From Liquorilactobacillus hordei DSM 19519 (GTDB taxonomy: Bacteria > Bacillota > Bacilli > Lactobacillales > Lactobacillaceae): a stretch of DNA of 64,000 nucleotides. Positions 51,764 through 60,153 of this stretch are shown in pieces (position 1 is the first letter of the stretch; each line of letters begins with the position of its first letter). The stretch is taken from positions 1,116,001-1,180,000 of the forward strand of contig NZ_CP049303.1 of the NCBI RefSeq assembly GCF_019443985.1. The letters run 5' to 3'. The notes under the pieces were generated by a model. That model saw nothing but the letters and a program-made list of their open reading frames with translations, was not told where the DNA came from and made no database searches. The position numbers and the translations under genes are program-made.

Positions 51764-53959
51764 ATGAATGGAGAATTTGATCTAAACTACTTTAGAGAAG
51801 AAATTGTAAAAATGGATAGGCAAGAATTTGCCAATCTTATGGGAATAGAAATGGTAACGCTTAAAGCATGGGAAGAAGATCCTGATAATCTGACAATGAG
51901 AATATATAAGGAGATAGCTGCTAAGACTGATTACACATTAGAGCAGTTATTCAGCTTTAAAAATCAAATCTATTTACCTTGGGAACTAGATAATACAATT
52001 ATTGAAGAAAGAGAAAAATTATTAAAGACAGCTTTTGAAAACGAACAAATTTTTGAGGAATCGCTAGAAAAAGTCAAACGAGAAGAACTAGGGGAAGAGA
52101 CTGAACTAAATGTTGCAGAGGTAAAGGAATACTTCGAAGAATTAAAAAAAATTGGTCCATTGTGCCGTAATGTACTCAATAAGCCGCTAGTTGCTTTTGT
52201 GGGTGGATCTGATGCAGGCAAGAGCTCGTTAATTAACGTCATATTGGGTGAAAATATATTGCCAACTGCATTTCAACCAATGACTGCCGCAATCAATTAT
52301 GTATATCATATATCAGATAAACCAACGAATATTGGAGAGGATGATAACACAGTTGTCGTTAGGTCGGATCATAAGTTAGTAGTGAATATCTCAAATTTAC
52401 AAGAGATGATTGAGTCAGATGAATATATCGTCGCGATTGGACAAACGAATCTTATTAGAGAATATGGTTTAAATAAATATAATGAAGAAAGCAGTGAGGA
52501 GAAAAGCCAGGAACTCACTTATATATTTACTTTTATAGATGCACCAATTTTAACTGGTCTTGCCTTTATCGATACCCCCGGAATTAGTGCAAATGAAAAA
52601 GATAATCAAACTGCACTTAGAGCTTATCAGTATGCGGATGTTACAATTTATTTATCACAAATGGCTAGTTTTTTGCGTGAAGAGGATATGGCTTTCATTA
52701 AACAAATTATTGATTCCTCTTCTAGAGAATTTGACCAAGCTGGTCAAGCCCCCTTTAACAACCTATTGTTTGTGGGAAGTCATGCGGATTCTGTAGGAAA
52801 TAGTGACATCAGTGAGATCTTTAATCGTGCTGTTGCAAGGTTTCTGAATGTTCAGACAAGTACATATTTTGCAAAATTTGGACCGACTTACAGCCCGCAA
52901 GCTTTTCGCAGTCGCTTTTATGCATCTGATATTAAGAACATTCAACTTTCACAAGCATTCAAGCAGGTATTCATCAAAATGATGGAAAATATTGTGAGGT
53001 TTAAGATAAATCAATGTAAAGTGTTATATAGAAGCACGATTGAAGAAATGATCGTGGCTGGCAAACAAATTGAGTTACGCTTAACAGCACGCATTAATTC
53101 CCCGGTGACAAAGGAAAGTCTTAAGAAGTATAAGTTTCAGCAGATAGAAGAAGAACTACTAAGATTATCGAATGCAAAGAAAGAAGTTTCTATTAAGGAT
53201 TTCCATAGTGTCTATACAAAGATGTTCGCGGTCAATTCGATTGAAGAATTAATCAAGAAAAAAGAATTTAAGAATAAGCAGGAGGATAAGAAACAGTTAG
53301 TGGTTTTATTACAAAATATGGTAGATGAAACGCTGCAAAAGATCTTAACAGAAAATTCAGCTGATTTTTCCAGTAAAATGAATGGTTCAATAAAAAAGTT
53401 TAATGATTTTTTTTACTCTGAGAATTTTGACTTCACTAATCTCTTCATCAAATCATCTACAGGTGTAGCAACCAGTCTTGGAATTTATGGAGCTTTCTCC
53501 GTATTATTTGGTAGTCTGGGGAATCTTGGAGGATATATTCTCGTTACGCAGATGGCAGGCTTTTTGAGTTCAGTTGGGCTGTACGGTGGAACTGTATCTG
53601 GAGCAGCAACGGCAATTTCGGCAATCGGAGGACCGTTAACTCTAGCACTCGCGGTGATCGTATTTTCCGGACTTGTGGCTTTCAATATTTTTGGTGATGG
53701 CTGGATGAGAAAGTATGCAAGGCAGGTGATTAAACAATTTGAACGCTTGGGTGTGGAACAAAAGTACACTGCGGAGATTGTTAAATATTGGGATGATACT
53801 GCTAAGATTACGGCCGAAACAATCAAGAAGGTTGAAGAAGAATATGCACAGCATCAAAGAGAAACAGCACAAACAATTCAAGGAGAGATGCCTTTTTTGA
53901 GCAGTCTGCTGCAGCTAATAGAATCATATAGAATCAGTGAAAGTAAAAAGATTTTGTGA
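51764..53959 (+). CDS. Dynamin-like GTPase with N-terminal helix-turn-helix domain
   Basis: 731 residues. Residues about 16-62 look like a Cro/C1-type helix-turn-helix (DRQEFANLMGIEMVTLKAWE). An acidic linker follows, then a dynamin-type GTPase: P-loop GGSDAGKSS at 147-155, switch Thr near 174, DTPG at 270-273 and SHAD at 339-342. A helical stalk follows. A hydrophobic Gly/Ala-rich segment at about 575-660 could insert in membranes, and the C terminus is helical. It is monocistronic, between repeat copies B and C. Bacterial dynamin-like proteins act in membrane remodelling, stress and some phage defence; which applies here is unknown. The combination with a DNA-binding-like domain is unusual. 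Confidence 0.8.
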   Translation: MNGEFDLNYFREEIVKMDRQEFANLMGIEMVTLKAWEEDPDNLTMRIYKEIAAKTDYTLEQLFSFKNQIYLPWELDNTIIEEREKLLKTAFENEQIFEESLEKVKREELGEETELNVAEVKEYFEELKKIGPLCRNVLNKPLVAFVGGSDAGKSSLINVILGENILPTAFQPMTAAINYVYHISDKPTNIGEDDNTVVVRSDHKLVVNISNLQEMIESDEYIVAIGQTNLIREYGLNKYNEESSEEKSQELTYIFTFIDAPILTGLAFIDTPGISANEKDNQTALRAYQYADVTIYLSQMASFLREEDMAFIKQIIDSSSREFDQAGQAPFNNLLFVGSHADSVGNSDISEIFNRAVARFLNVQTSTYFAKFGPTYSPQAFRSRFYASDIKNIQLSQAFKQVFIKMMENIVRFKINQCKVLYRSTIEEMIVAGKQIELRLTARINSPVTKESLKKYKFQQIEEELLRLSNAKKEVSIKDFHSVYTKMFAVNSIEELIKKKEFKNKQEDKKQLVVLLQNMVDETLQKILTENSADFSSKMNGSIKKFNDFFYSENFDFTNLFIKSSTGVATSLGIYGAFSVLFGSLGNLGGYILVTQMAGFLSSVGLYGGTVSGAATAISAIGGPLTLALAVIVFSGLVAFNIFGDGWMRKYARQVIKQFERLGVEQKYTAEIVKYWDDTAKITAETIKKVEEEYAQHQRETAQTIQGEMPFLSSLLQLIESYRISESKKIL

Positions 53960-54038
53960 TATGATTTTTGACCCAATCCGAGTTTTCTATCTTATAATCA
54001 AATTCCTAATTATTTTGTGCCTTATATTTGTGAACTTC

Positions 54039-54086
54039 AAAAAGGATTAATGCTTTCTGCATGCAGCAGGCATTAATCCTTTTTTT
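54039..54086. terminator. Bidirectional terminator after the dynamin-like gene
   Basis: AAAAAGGATTAATGC (54039-54053) pairs with its complement at 54070-54084; the loop contains CTGCATGCAG. A and T runs lie on both sides. Confidence 0.85.
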
Positions 54087-54240
54087 AATGTTATTTTGGT
54101 TCTCCGCCTAACTTCGAATTATTCATAGTAAAGTACACGCTCTATTTGTAATTTCGAGTTAATACTCAAATCTTTCCGCTTTGTACCGACTTAAAAAAGT
54201 TGGATATGCAAATCAAGATTTCACTTATGTCATACTCTCT
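54039..54240 (+). repeat. Structured intergenic repeat, copy C
   Basis: After a different terminator hairpin comes GCCTAACTTCGAATTATTC, a variable centre and GTAATTTCGAGTTAATACTC, then AAATCTTTCCG and a TATGTCATACTCT end. About 35 bases are inserted relative to copy A. TAACTTCGAATTA and TAATTTCGAGTTA are near-perfect inverted repeats. Confidence 0.72.
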
Positions 54241-54274
54241 AACTCGTTTTTTTACAACACAAGATGTTCAAATA

Positions 54275-55570
54275 CTACCAATTGAATTCTTCTTTAAAAA
54301 TATTGTTACTATCAACTTTAGCTTTTTCTAGCAATTTCTCCCAATGATGGATTAGCGAAACAGGGCCGCTGAGTAAAAATAAAGTATGGTTTTGCCAACC
54401 ATGTGGTAAACGATTTAAAACAAAATCGTCGGCAAAACGTCCTTGCTGCCAAAAACCAGTAAAGTTGGCATGCTGAGTCCACTGATTTAACTGCTGCTGG
54501 TACAACAAATCAGTCTGGCGGTGAGCTGAGTAAAACAAATAAATCTTATGACATAAGTTATTAGGAATTAGTGAAAATAAAGGTGTTGCGCCAATTCCAC
54601 CAGTTATCATAACTAAGTTTGCAGTATCGTCATGTTCTGCAATAAATGCTTGGTATCGGCCAAATCCGCCAGTAACTTTAGCGGTCGTCCCAGGTTTGAG
54701 TGTTTGCAGACTAGTGGTAAAATCACCGTCGCCCCTAATTGTCAGCTTGAATTCTCCACTTTGATCAGGAAGACTGACTAGTGAAAAGGGATGTGGCTCG
54801 CGTAATTTTGGTACCCGTGGGAAAGACAAAAAAACAAAGTCTCCTGCCTGTAAATCAAGCTGCTGGCTCTGACGTCCTCCCAAAGTCAGTTCACGTACAC
54901 GATCAGATAAGCTATGATTTTGAATTAATTTAAGTTCTGCTTGTCCTTTGCGTCCATACCAGCTAACTTTTGTTCGCAAATAACTAAGCGCAGTCAGCAA
55001 ACTTAAACCGTCAAACCAGATCATAAACGGTGTAATGGATCTGATATAGTCAATTAGTCGAACGTGGATAAAAACTAATATGACAGCTGCCAAAAGTAAT
55101 TTATGAAGCAGCATGGTAATTTCATGTTTAAAGACCTTTTCAAGAATTTTCTTGAATTTTGATAACAAAGAAAAACGACTGATTAACCAGCTGGCCAAAA
55201 ACAGCAGTGAATAACCAATCAATCCGGTTAGAATAATCAAGGATAAATCACCGGTTTGTTTAATTAATCCAGCCGAATGAGTACCAATCTTATGCAGCCA
55301 GGCCAGTCCTAGAGCAGCAATTGCAAGAATTCCGTGAAGCTGATATATACTGGGCAAGCCAACTAGTCGATCCAACCAGTGCGGTTTCGTACTCAAATAA
55401 ACTATTGCGAGCATCCATGCATATGCAATGACTCCGCTATAGATAGCAAGCATTTCATTAGCTGACATTCCTTGCAGCCCCGTAGAAATCGTTTGTATAA
55501 AGGGCAAAGGTACAACAAAAAAGAAACTTAACCAAAAAAGAACTAATTTATATTGTATTTTTCTCAGCAT
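54275..55570 (-). CDS. NOX/ferric-reductase-like flavocytochrome
   Basis: 431 residues: about six membrane helices, then an FAD-binding domain (HPFSLVS near residue 260) and an NAD(P)-binding domain (GGIGATPL near residue 325). Two His pairs have NOX spacing: H and H with 13 residues between in HGILAIAALGLAWLH, and 12 between in HKLLLAAVILVFIH. This predicts two b hemes carrying electrons from cytoplasmic NAD(P)H across the membrane. ATG 55570 follows AAGGGCGG; a TTG at 55576 is an alternative. It overlaps the apbE gene by 23 bases. Probable partner of the flavinylated protein at 56377. Confidence 0.85.
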   Translation of the reverse strand: MLRKIQYKLVLFWLSFFFVVPLPFIQTISTGLQGMSANEMLAIYSGVIAYAWMLAIVYLSTKPHWLDRLVGLPSIYQLHGILAIAALGLAWLHKIGTHSAGLIKQTGDLSLIILTGLIGYSLLFLASWLISRFSLLSKFKKILEKVFKHEITMLLHKLLLAAVILVFIHVRLIDYIRSITPFMIWFDGLSLLTALSYLRTKVSWYGRKGQAELKLIQNHSLSDRVRELTLGGRQSQQLDLQAGDFVFLSFPRVPKLREPHPFSLVSLPDQSGEFKLTIRGDGDFTTSLQTLKPGTTAKVTGGFGRYQAFIAEHDDTANLVMITGGIGATPLFSLIPNNLCHKIYLFYSAHRQTDLLYQQQLNQWTQHANFTGFWQQGRFADDFVLNRLPHGWQNHTLFLLSGPVSLIHHWEKLLEKAKVDSNNIFKEEFNW

Positions 55571-56348
55571 CTGCAAGCCGCCCTTCTGAAAATGGAATAA
55601 TATTCTTTGATGTAATCATTAATCCAGTTAACTGACACTTGGTTAAGAGACTAATAAAATTTTGCTGACCAGCAACTAAGGCAGCTGTTGCCCAGATGTC
55701 TGCCCAGGTCAGACTGTCGGAAACGATAGTAGCTTGCAGGAGAGAATGATCTGTCAAATTAGCGATGTGCTGTCCACGTTTGCTAAAACCAGAAGTAGCG
55801 ACAGCACCATTTTTTAATTTGTAAACAGCACTCAAGCTATCAAGTTGGCTGGGGTTTTCGATTCCAATCTCCCAGTAAAAAGAGCTTCCCTGTTGTGTAG
55901 CAAATTGTAGATCACCGCCACCATTCAGTGAAATGCCAATCATTAAAGGATGGTTTCTAAGAAATGGGGACAACAGATTATTAAAAATCTCCTCGATTGC
56001 CCAGCCTTTAACCAAACCAGTTGGATTAAATTCAGTCGCATAATAAGGATCGAAGAAACCAGCAGTCGTTTTAGCGGCCTTTTTGGCTAGATCAAAGACG
56101 GTATGAAAGCTTGTATTTTGCATAACCTGTAGATCACCTGCTTGATATTTTTTTAATAACGAATCCTGTTTAAAGGGAGAGAAAATATGATCAACAACTT
56201 GCAATTTTTGTTGTACCTGCGTCATTAGATGATCGATCCAGTAATCTACAACAGGCATCTGTGTTTCACAAACCAAGGTCAAGGTGAATGGAATATTCAT
56301 CATATTAATTACGCGATCATAGAATTGATAACCTTTTTTTTCTTCCAC
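55548..56348 (-). CDS. apbE: FAD:protein FMN transferase (ApbE family)
   Basis: 266 residues. ApbE enzymes link FMN to a Thr of FMN-binding domains. Segments seen are GLVKGWAIE near residue 105, LNGGGDLQF near residue 143, and the late AVATSGFSKRG and TWADIWATAALVAG. No lipobox or clear signal peptide is present, so it may be cytoplasmic or atypically exported. The start is GTG 56348 after TAGGAGGT. It sits between the FMN-binding protein and the flavocytochrome, which fits a flavinylation module. Confidence 0.88.
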   Translation of the reverse strand: MEEKKGYQFYDRVINMMNIPFTLTLVCETQMPVVDYWIDHLMTQVQQKLQVVDHIFSPFKQDSLLKKYQAGDLQVMQNTSFHTVFDLAKKAAKTTAGFFDPYYATEFNPTGLVKGWAIEEIFNNLLSPFLRNHPLMIGISLNGGGDLQFATQQGSSFYWEIGIENPSQLDSLSAVYKLKNGAVATSGFSKRGQHIANLTDHSLLQATIVSDSLTWADIWATAALVAGQQNFISLLTKCQLTGLMITSKNIIPFSEGRLADAEKNTI

Positions 56349-56376
56349 GTCAATTACCTCCTAACAATTGCAATGC

Positions 56377-56862
56377 TTAAGCTTGTCGTGCCTTGATTAG
56401 GGCACTTTGCAAAGATCCTGTAAAACCCTTCCAGGTTTCGGTTGCTCCGGAAACTTGCTGGATGTTTGCTGATTGACTCTTAACTGCTTCTTGCCGGTAA
56501 ACTGGTAAGACTTGCCGATTAAGTTCAACTGAATGCGAATGTGTATTCGGATATTTAAGAACGGTAATTTTAGTTAGTCGATTGTTAGCAATTTTAATTT
56601 TCAATTGGACATTGCCCCAGGCAGTTGCGGTACTTTTTCCAACATATTCACCATCTTTGTAGCTTCGCTGCTTGTTAGTGCTGCTTGAAACGGCTGAACT
56701 GGCTGAACTTGAATTATCAGCAGTACTAGTACTGTTCACTGTATTATTACTTGCTGCATTATCATTGCTAGCTAGGGTCTTATACAAGACAAAATAACTG
56801 TCTAATACAATAGCTATTGCAACTGTCAGTGATAAGGAAACAACTACTATTTTACGATACAT
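56377..56862 (-). CDS. Membrane-anchored FMN-binding domain protein
   Basis: 161 residues: an N-terminal membrane anchor or signal (7-27), a Ser/Asn/Thr-rich linker (31-65) and an FMN-binding domain starting KDGEYVGKS near residue 69. The flavinylation motif VSGATETW places the acceptor Thr at about 141. Exposed outside the membrane, it would carry covalent FMN attached by the adjacent ApbE and take electrons from the NOX-like protein. The final acceptor (iron, quinone or other) is unknown. First gene of the minus-strand operon. ATG after GAGGTG. Confidence 0.87.
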   Translation of the reverse strand: MYRKIVVVSLSLTVAIAIVLDSYFVLYKTLASNDNAASNNTVNSTSTADNSSSASSAVSSSTNKQRSYKDGEYVGKSTATAWGNVQLKIKIANNRLTKITVLKYPNTHSHSVELNRQVLPVYRQEAVKSQSANIQQVSGATETWKGFTGSLQSALIKARQA

Positions 56863-56961
56863 ATTTACACCTCTATCTATATTCTCAACAAGTTGATTAG
56901 TTCTTTTTTTAGATAATATGCTAAATAATGAGATAAAGCCACTTATAATTCATGAAAGCAA

Positions 56962-56978
56962 TCTGAGAAATTCTCAGA
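56962..56978. promoter_or_regulatory. Palindromic operator candidate between divergent operons
   Basis: TCTGAGAA-A-TTCTCAGA is a perfect 8+8 palindrome. It also reads as a direct repeat TCTGAGAAA/TCTCAGAAA of ten-base period, the layout used by OmpR-type regulators. It lies between the FMN-binding gene and the response regulator gene. Confidence 0.5.
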
Positions 56979-57131
56979 AAAAAGCAGGCAGCAGCTGATA
57001 TAATGAAATTGGGTAAAAGAATGTGACATAAGATTTTGAAATTCGAACAGAGAGATTAATTTGCAATTTTTGTATTAAAATAGATTGACACGAATTCTCT
57101 AAATATCAGAATTTGCTTTGGAGGGAATATA

Positions 57132-57821
57132 GTGAGTAAAACAATTTTATTAGTAGAAGATGAACTCGGACTGGTTGCTTCTTTAAAAAAAGAATTACAA
57201 TTTGAGAATTATCAGGTTCTGACTGCTTCTGATGGCGAAGTAGCTTTGAGCGTTTTTGATAAGAACCAACAAACAATTGATTTAATCATCTTGGACTGGA
57301 TGCTGCCCAAGTTGGATGGCTTAGGAGTACTCAGACGAATTCGGCGTGATTATGACATTCCAGTTATCATGTTGACTGCTCGTGATTATACTGGAGATAA
57401 AGTGGCGGGTTTAACTGGTGGAGCAGATGATTATATTACTAAACCATTCGATATTGAAGAATTACTTGCGAGGATCACGGCTGTTTTGCGGCGTCCAAGG
57501 CAAATATTGGATAATCATCAAGTCTATCAACTCGATGATTTAGTACTTGATACTGGGAAACGTCGGATTACACGTGGGGACCATAGCATTCAATTGACGC
57601 AACGAGAGTATCAGTTGTTAGTGGAGATGTTTAAGGTTGTTGGTAAGGTATTTACGCGTAATGAACTGCTTGACTTGGTTTGGGGCAGCGACTTTGAGGG
57701 CGAACCTAACATTGTGGATGTGTATATTCGTTATTTACGAAATAAAATTGATGAATTCCCTAATTCAAAAAAATTAATTCATACTGTTAGAGGTGTTGGC
57801 TATTCACTGACAGACAATTAA
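57132..57821 (+). CDS. OmpR/PhoB-family response regulator
   Basis: 229 residues. The receiver domain has the acidic pocket VEDE at 8-11, phospho-acceptor Asp55 in ILDWMLP, a Thr in MLTARD and Lys in TKPFD. The C-terminal winged helix (about 130-227) ends with DVYIRYLRNKID and TVRGVGYSL. The start is GTG 57132 with GGAGGG upstream. The sensor kinase gene follows after 15 bases. Likely targets are the divergent electron-transfer operon and the envelope genes downstream, on the basis of shared TCTCA repeats. Confidence 0.92.
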   Translation: MSKTILLVEDELGLVASLKKELQFENYQVLTASDGEVALSVFDKNQQTIDLIILDWMLPKLDGLGVLRRIRRDYDIPVIMLTARDYTGDKVAGLTGGADDYITKPFDIEELLARITAVLRRPRQILDNHQVYQLDDLVLDTGKRRITRGDHSIQLTQREYQLLVEMFKVVGKVFTRNELLDLVWGSDFEGEPNIVDVYIRYLRNKIDEFPNSKKLIHTVRGVGYSLTDN

Positions 57822-57836
57822 GGAAAGTGATGCTAG

Positions 57837-59234
57837 GTGAAGGCAAAGAAGATGAAAATAAAAACGATGAGGCCAAAGATTAAGAAAGAACAAAATAGTG
57901 ACTCGATTATGCTGCGAAGTTTCCTATTACTAATCACGGCAATAATTGTCAGTTTTAGTATTATTACAGTGGTTGCAGTCGGACATCAGTTGTTGGAAAC
58001 TAGCCGCATGACTTCAAACAATATTATTAAGAGTCTGGAACGAACAGTGATTGATGGCGATCGTGATTGGAAACAGTGGCGGTTCAACAGTACTTTGAAT
58101 ACCAGTACGAGTTACGTGCATGTTAGAAATAGTCGACAAGATGCCAAGACAAAAAATTATTATTCTCCTGATGCTAAGAGCCTGTTGAAAATCAAGCCCC
58201 AGAAATTTTTTTTAATCCATGGGCTCTATTATCGCCCTAAAATCGGTTTTCTGCTTTATAATACGGGGCATGCCAAAGGAATTCATTATAGTTTATGGAT
58301 AAAATTAGATTCGCAATTGAAGATTTTGGAAAGAGTCATCATTATTACTGCAATTGTTTTGGTTTTAACACTCCTGACGCTGCCGTTATACATCAGGCTG
58401 ATTGCTCAACGGTTGACAGGTCCACTAAGTCAGTTAACTAAAAGTGCTGAAGCGATTTCTGTTAAAAAGACTCAGACGACAGACAAATTGCCCATTCCAG
58501 CAACACCAACAGAGGTCAAGCAGCTGGCTGCCAGTTTTAATCATCTGCTGACAAATTTATATGATAAAACGGAAAAAGAAAAAATTTTTGTTTCGAATGC
58601 TGCCCATGAATTACGGACGCCGATTGCAACTATCCAAAGTCACGTTCAATTAATTCAAAGACATGGGCATGACCATCCGGAAATTGTTCAGGATTCCTTG
58701 GATTATATATATCAAGAAGCTGAACAAACGACAAAACTAATTGAAGAATTATTGACCCTTTCGCGAGCAGACAAAATGACGCTGACACTGCAAAAATATG
58801 ATATCAGTCAGTCCTTACAGAAGCTTGCCGAGGAGATGAATTTACTTTTTCCACAGCAAATAATTACTGATATTCCAACTAAGATAGTTATCACAGGGCA
58901 TCAAAAAAGCATTGAACAGATCCTGATTATCTTGTTGAATAATGCTAGTAAATATTCACCACAGGATTCAGTAATTGAATTGACTCTTGAAAGAAATTCT
59001 AACGGATTAATTATTAAGGTTGCTGATCAAGGAAGAGGAATCACTGAGCAAGACAAAAAGCATATTTTTGAAAGATTTTATCGTGCAGATGACATTCGTG
59101 GTTCAATTACTGGCACAGGGTTGGGGTTGGCAATTGCCCAACAGCTTGCTCTTTTAAATCACGTCACTTTAAAAGTTGCGAATAATCAAACACGAGGCAC
59201 TGTTTTTTCTTTAGAATTTAGAATTAATTTCTGA
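57837..59234 (+). CDS. Membrane sensor histidine kinase
   Basis: 465 residues: basic N terminus, first helix at about 27-50, an outer sensor loop of about 110 residues, second helix at about 166-187, HAMP, then HisKA with phospho-acceptor His257 in NAAHELRTP. The ATP-binding domain has N box LLNNASKY, G1 VADQGRGI and G2 GTGLGLAIAQ. The start is GTG 57837 with AAGGAAAG upstream; ATG 57852 is a possible alternative. Its signal is unknown. Confidence 0.92.
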   Translation: MKAKKMKIKTMRPKIKKEQNSDSIMLRSFLLLITAIIVSFSIITVVAVGHQLLETSRMTSNNIIKSLERTVIDGDRDWKQWRFNSTLNTSTSYVHVRNSRQDAKTKNYYSPDAKSLLKIKPQKFFLIHGLYYRPKIGFLLYNTGHAKGIHYSLWIKLDSQLKILERVIIITAIVLVLTLLTLPLYIRLIAQRLTGPLSQLTKSAEAISVKKTQTTDKLPIPATPTEVKQLAASFNHLLTNLYDKTEKEKIFVSNAAHELRTPIATIQSHVQLIQRHGHDHPEIVQDSLDYIYQEAEQTTKLIEELLTLSRADKMTLTLQKYDISQSLQKLAEEMNLLFPQQIITDIPTKIVITGHQKSIEQILIILLNNASKYSPQDSVIELTLERNSNGLIIKVADQGRGITEQDKKHIFERFYRADDIRGSITGTGLGLAIAQQLALLNHVTLKVANNQTRGTVFSLEFRINF

Positions 59235-59249
59235 AATAATTTAATTTTG

Positions 59250-59288
59250 GCCCTTAGCGCTGCTAGTCATTCGGCTAAAGGCTTTTTT
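59250..59288 (+). terminator. Terminator after the two-component system
   Basis: GCCCTTAGC pairs with GCTAAAGGC with one mismatch, then a T run. Confidence 0.7.
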
Positions 59289-59301
59289 GTTTCTAAAGAA
59301 A

Positions 59302-59317
59302 TCTCATAATCCTCTCA
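59302..59317 (+). promoter_or_regulatory. Candidate response-regulator direct repeat
   Basis: TCTCA at 59302-59306 and again at 59313-59317, an 11-base period typical of OmpR-type sites. The half site is shared with 56962-56978. It lies upstream of the 59402 envelope gene. Confidence 0.35.
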
Positions 59318-59401
59318 GCAAGCGTTACTTTTAGCGATAAATAAAAGTTGCTAAACTTGAAAATGTTCAAGTGAGGGGAGTTAAGAAGGGAGGGATAAGC
59401 G

Positions 59402-60022
59402 CTGTTTTTAATAAAAAAAAATTTCGGTTGGTTAATAACTGGGGTTATCTCTTTAATTTTATATGTCATTTTACTGCTGCTGGTCTATTTAAAAGCAACA
59501 TATTTCAAGTCCTTAGACACTAGTTTGCAACAATTTATGCTGACTGTGAGATCAAGTGGGCAAAATCAGTTTTATCCCATTGTTTCATTTTTCAGCAACT
59601 TTGCAAGCACTTCTGTATTAATAATTATCATTGCATTTGCTATCTGGAAGTATTTTAAACGAATAGTAAATGCCGTCTGGGTAATATTTGTCCATTTTAG
59701 CAGCGTGCTACTGGCACTATTAATTAATTGGATTTCACAAGAACTGCAGCTTAGTAGATCCCCTGTGCTGGTATTAATTAACGAACATGTTCTGGCAACG
59801 GTCATCATTATTCTGATAGTCCTAACAATTATTCTTCCGACACTTGTCGATCAAGAAGTTCAGTTATTAACAATCTTGCTAGCTTTTTTGTGGTTGGGGA
59901 TGGTGATTACCGCACAGCTGTACGGAGGGAAAAGCTCTTTTACTGGGATGCTGGCAAGCTTGTTAGTAGCGCTAGTTTGGTGGGAAATCATGCGGATATT
60001 TTATTTTATCTGTGATTTTTAA
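59402..60022 (+). CDS. Degenerate PAP2-like membrane protein, non-canonical start
   Basis: About 206 residues with six predicted helices, arranged like a PAP2 phosphatase. The catalytic motifs are degraded: KxxxxxxRP is reduced to QLSRSP, PSGH to INEH, and the SRxxxxxHxxxD region reads AQLYGGKSSFTG, without the catalytic His. The frame opens after a stop at 59396. The best-placed initiator is CTG 59402, following GGGAGGGA at 59388-59395; no ATG, GTG or TTG occurs before TTG 59525, which is inside the protein. The coding region is real by topology; it may be a non-enzymatic relic or a gene with a mutated start. Confidence 0.55.
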   Translation: MFLIKKNFGWLITGVISLILYVILLLLVYLKATYFKSLDTSLQQFMLTVRSSGQNQFYPIVSFFSNFASTSVLIIIIAFAIWKYFKRIVNAVWVIFVHFSSVLLALLINWISQELQLSRSPVLVLINEHVLATVIIILIVLTIILPTLVDQEVQLLTILLAFLWLGMVITAQLYGGKSSFTGMLASLLVALVWWEIMRIFYFICDF

Positions 60023-60051
60023 ATTTTTACATTAAAAGAAGAGGATTAAAT

Positions 60052-60153
60052 ATGGAGAAATTAACAATTGTCGTACCAGCATTTAATGAAGAAGAAGTAC
60101 TGAATAATACACTGCAAAGGTTATTAAAGATGGTAATGATGTGGAAAAAATGA
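60052..60153 (+). pseudogene. N-terminal stub of a GT2 glycosyltransferase
   Basis: ATG 60052 encodes KLTIVVPAFNEEEVLNNTLQ after Met-Glu, the classic GT2 opening, then leaves the family pattern and stops after 33 residues. The normal protein has about 300 or more residues. A deletion has joined it to the next gene fragment. Confidence 0.8.

Noticed and set aside
51461-54274. Defence island around the dynamin-like gene
   Set aside because: No restriction, CBASS, retron, toxin-antitoxin or phage genes are adjacent; only the single GTPase supports the idea.
57085-57113. Strong promoter for the response regulator from TTGACA at 57085
   Set aside because: The -35 is good, but the hexamer at proper spacing (AGAATT or CAGAAT) is a weak -10, so it was not listed as a feature.
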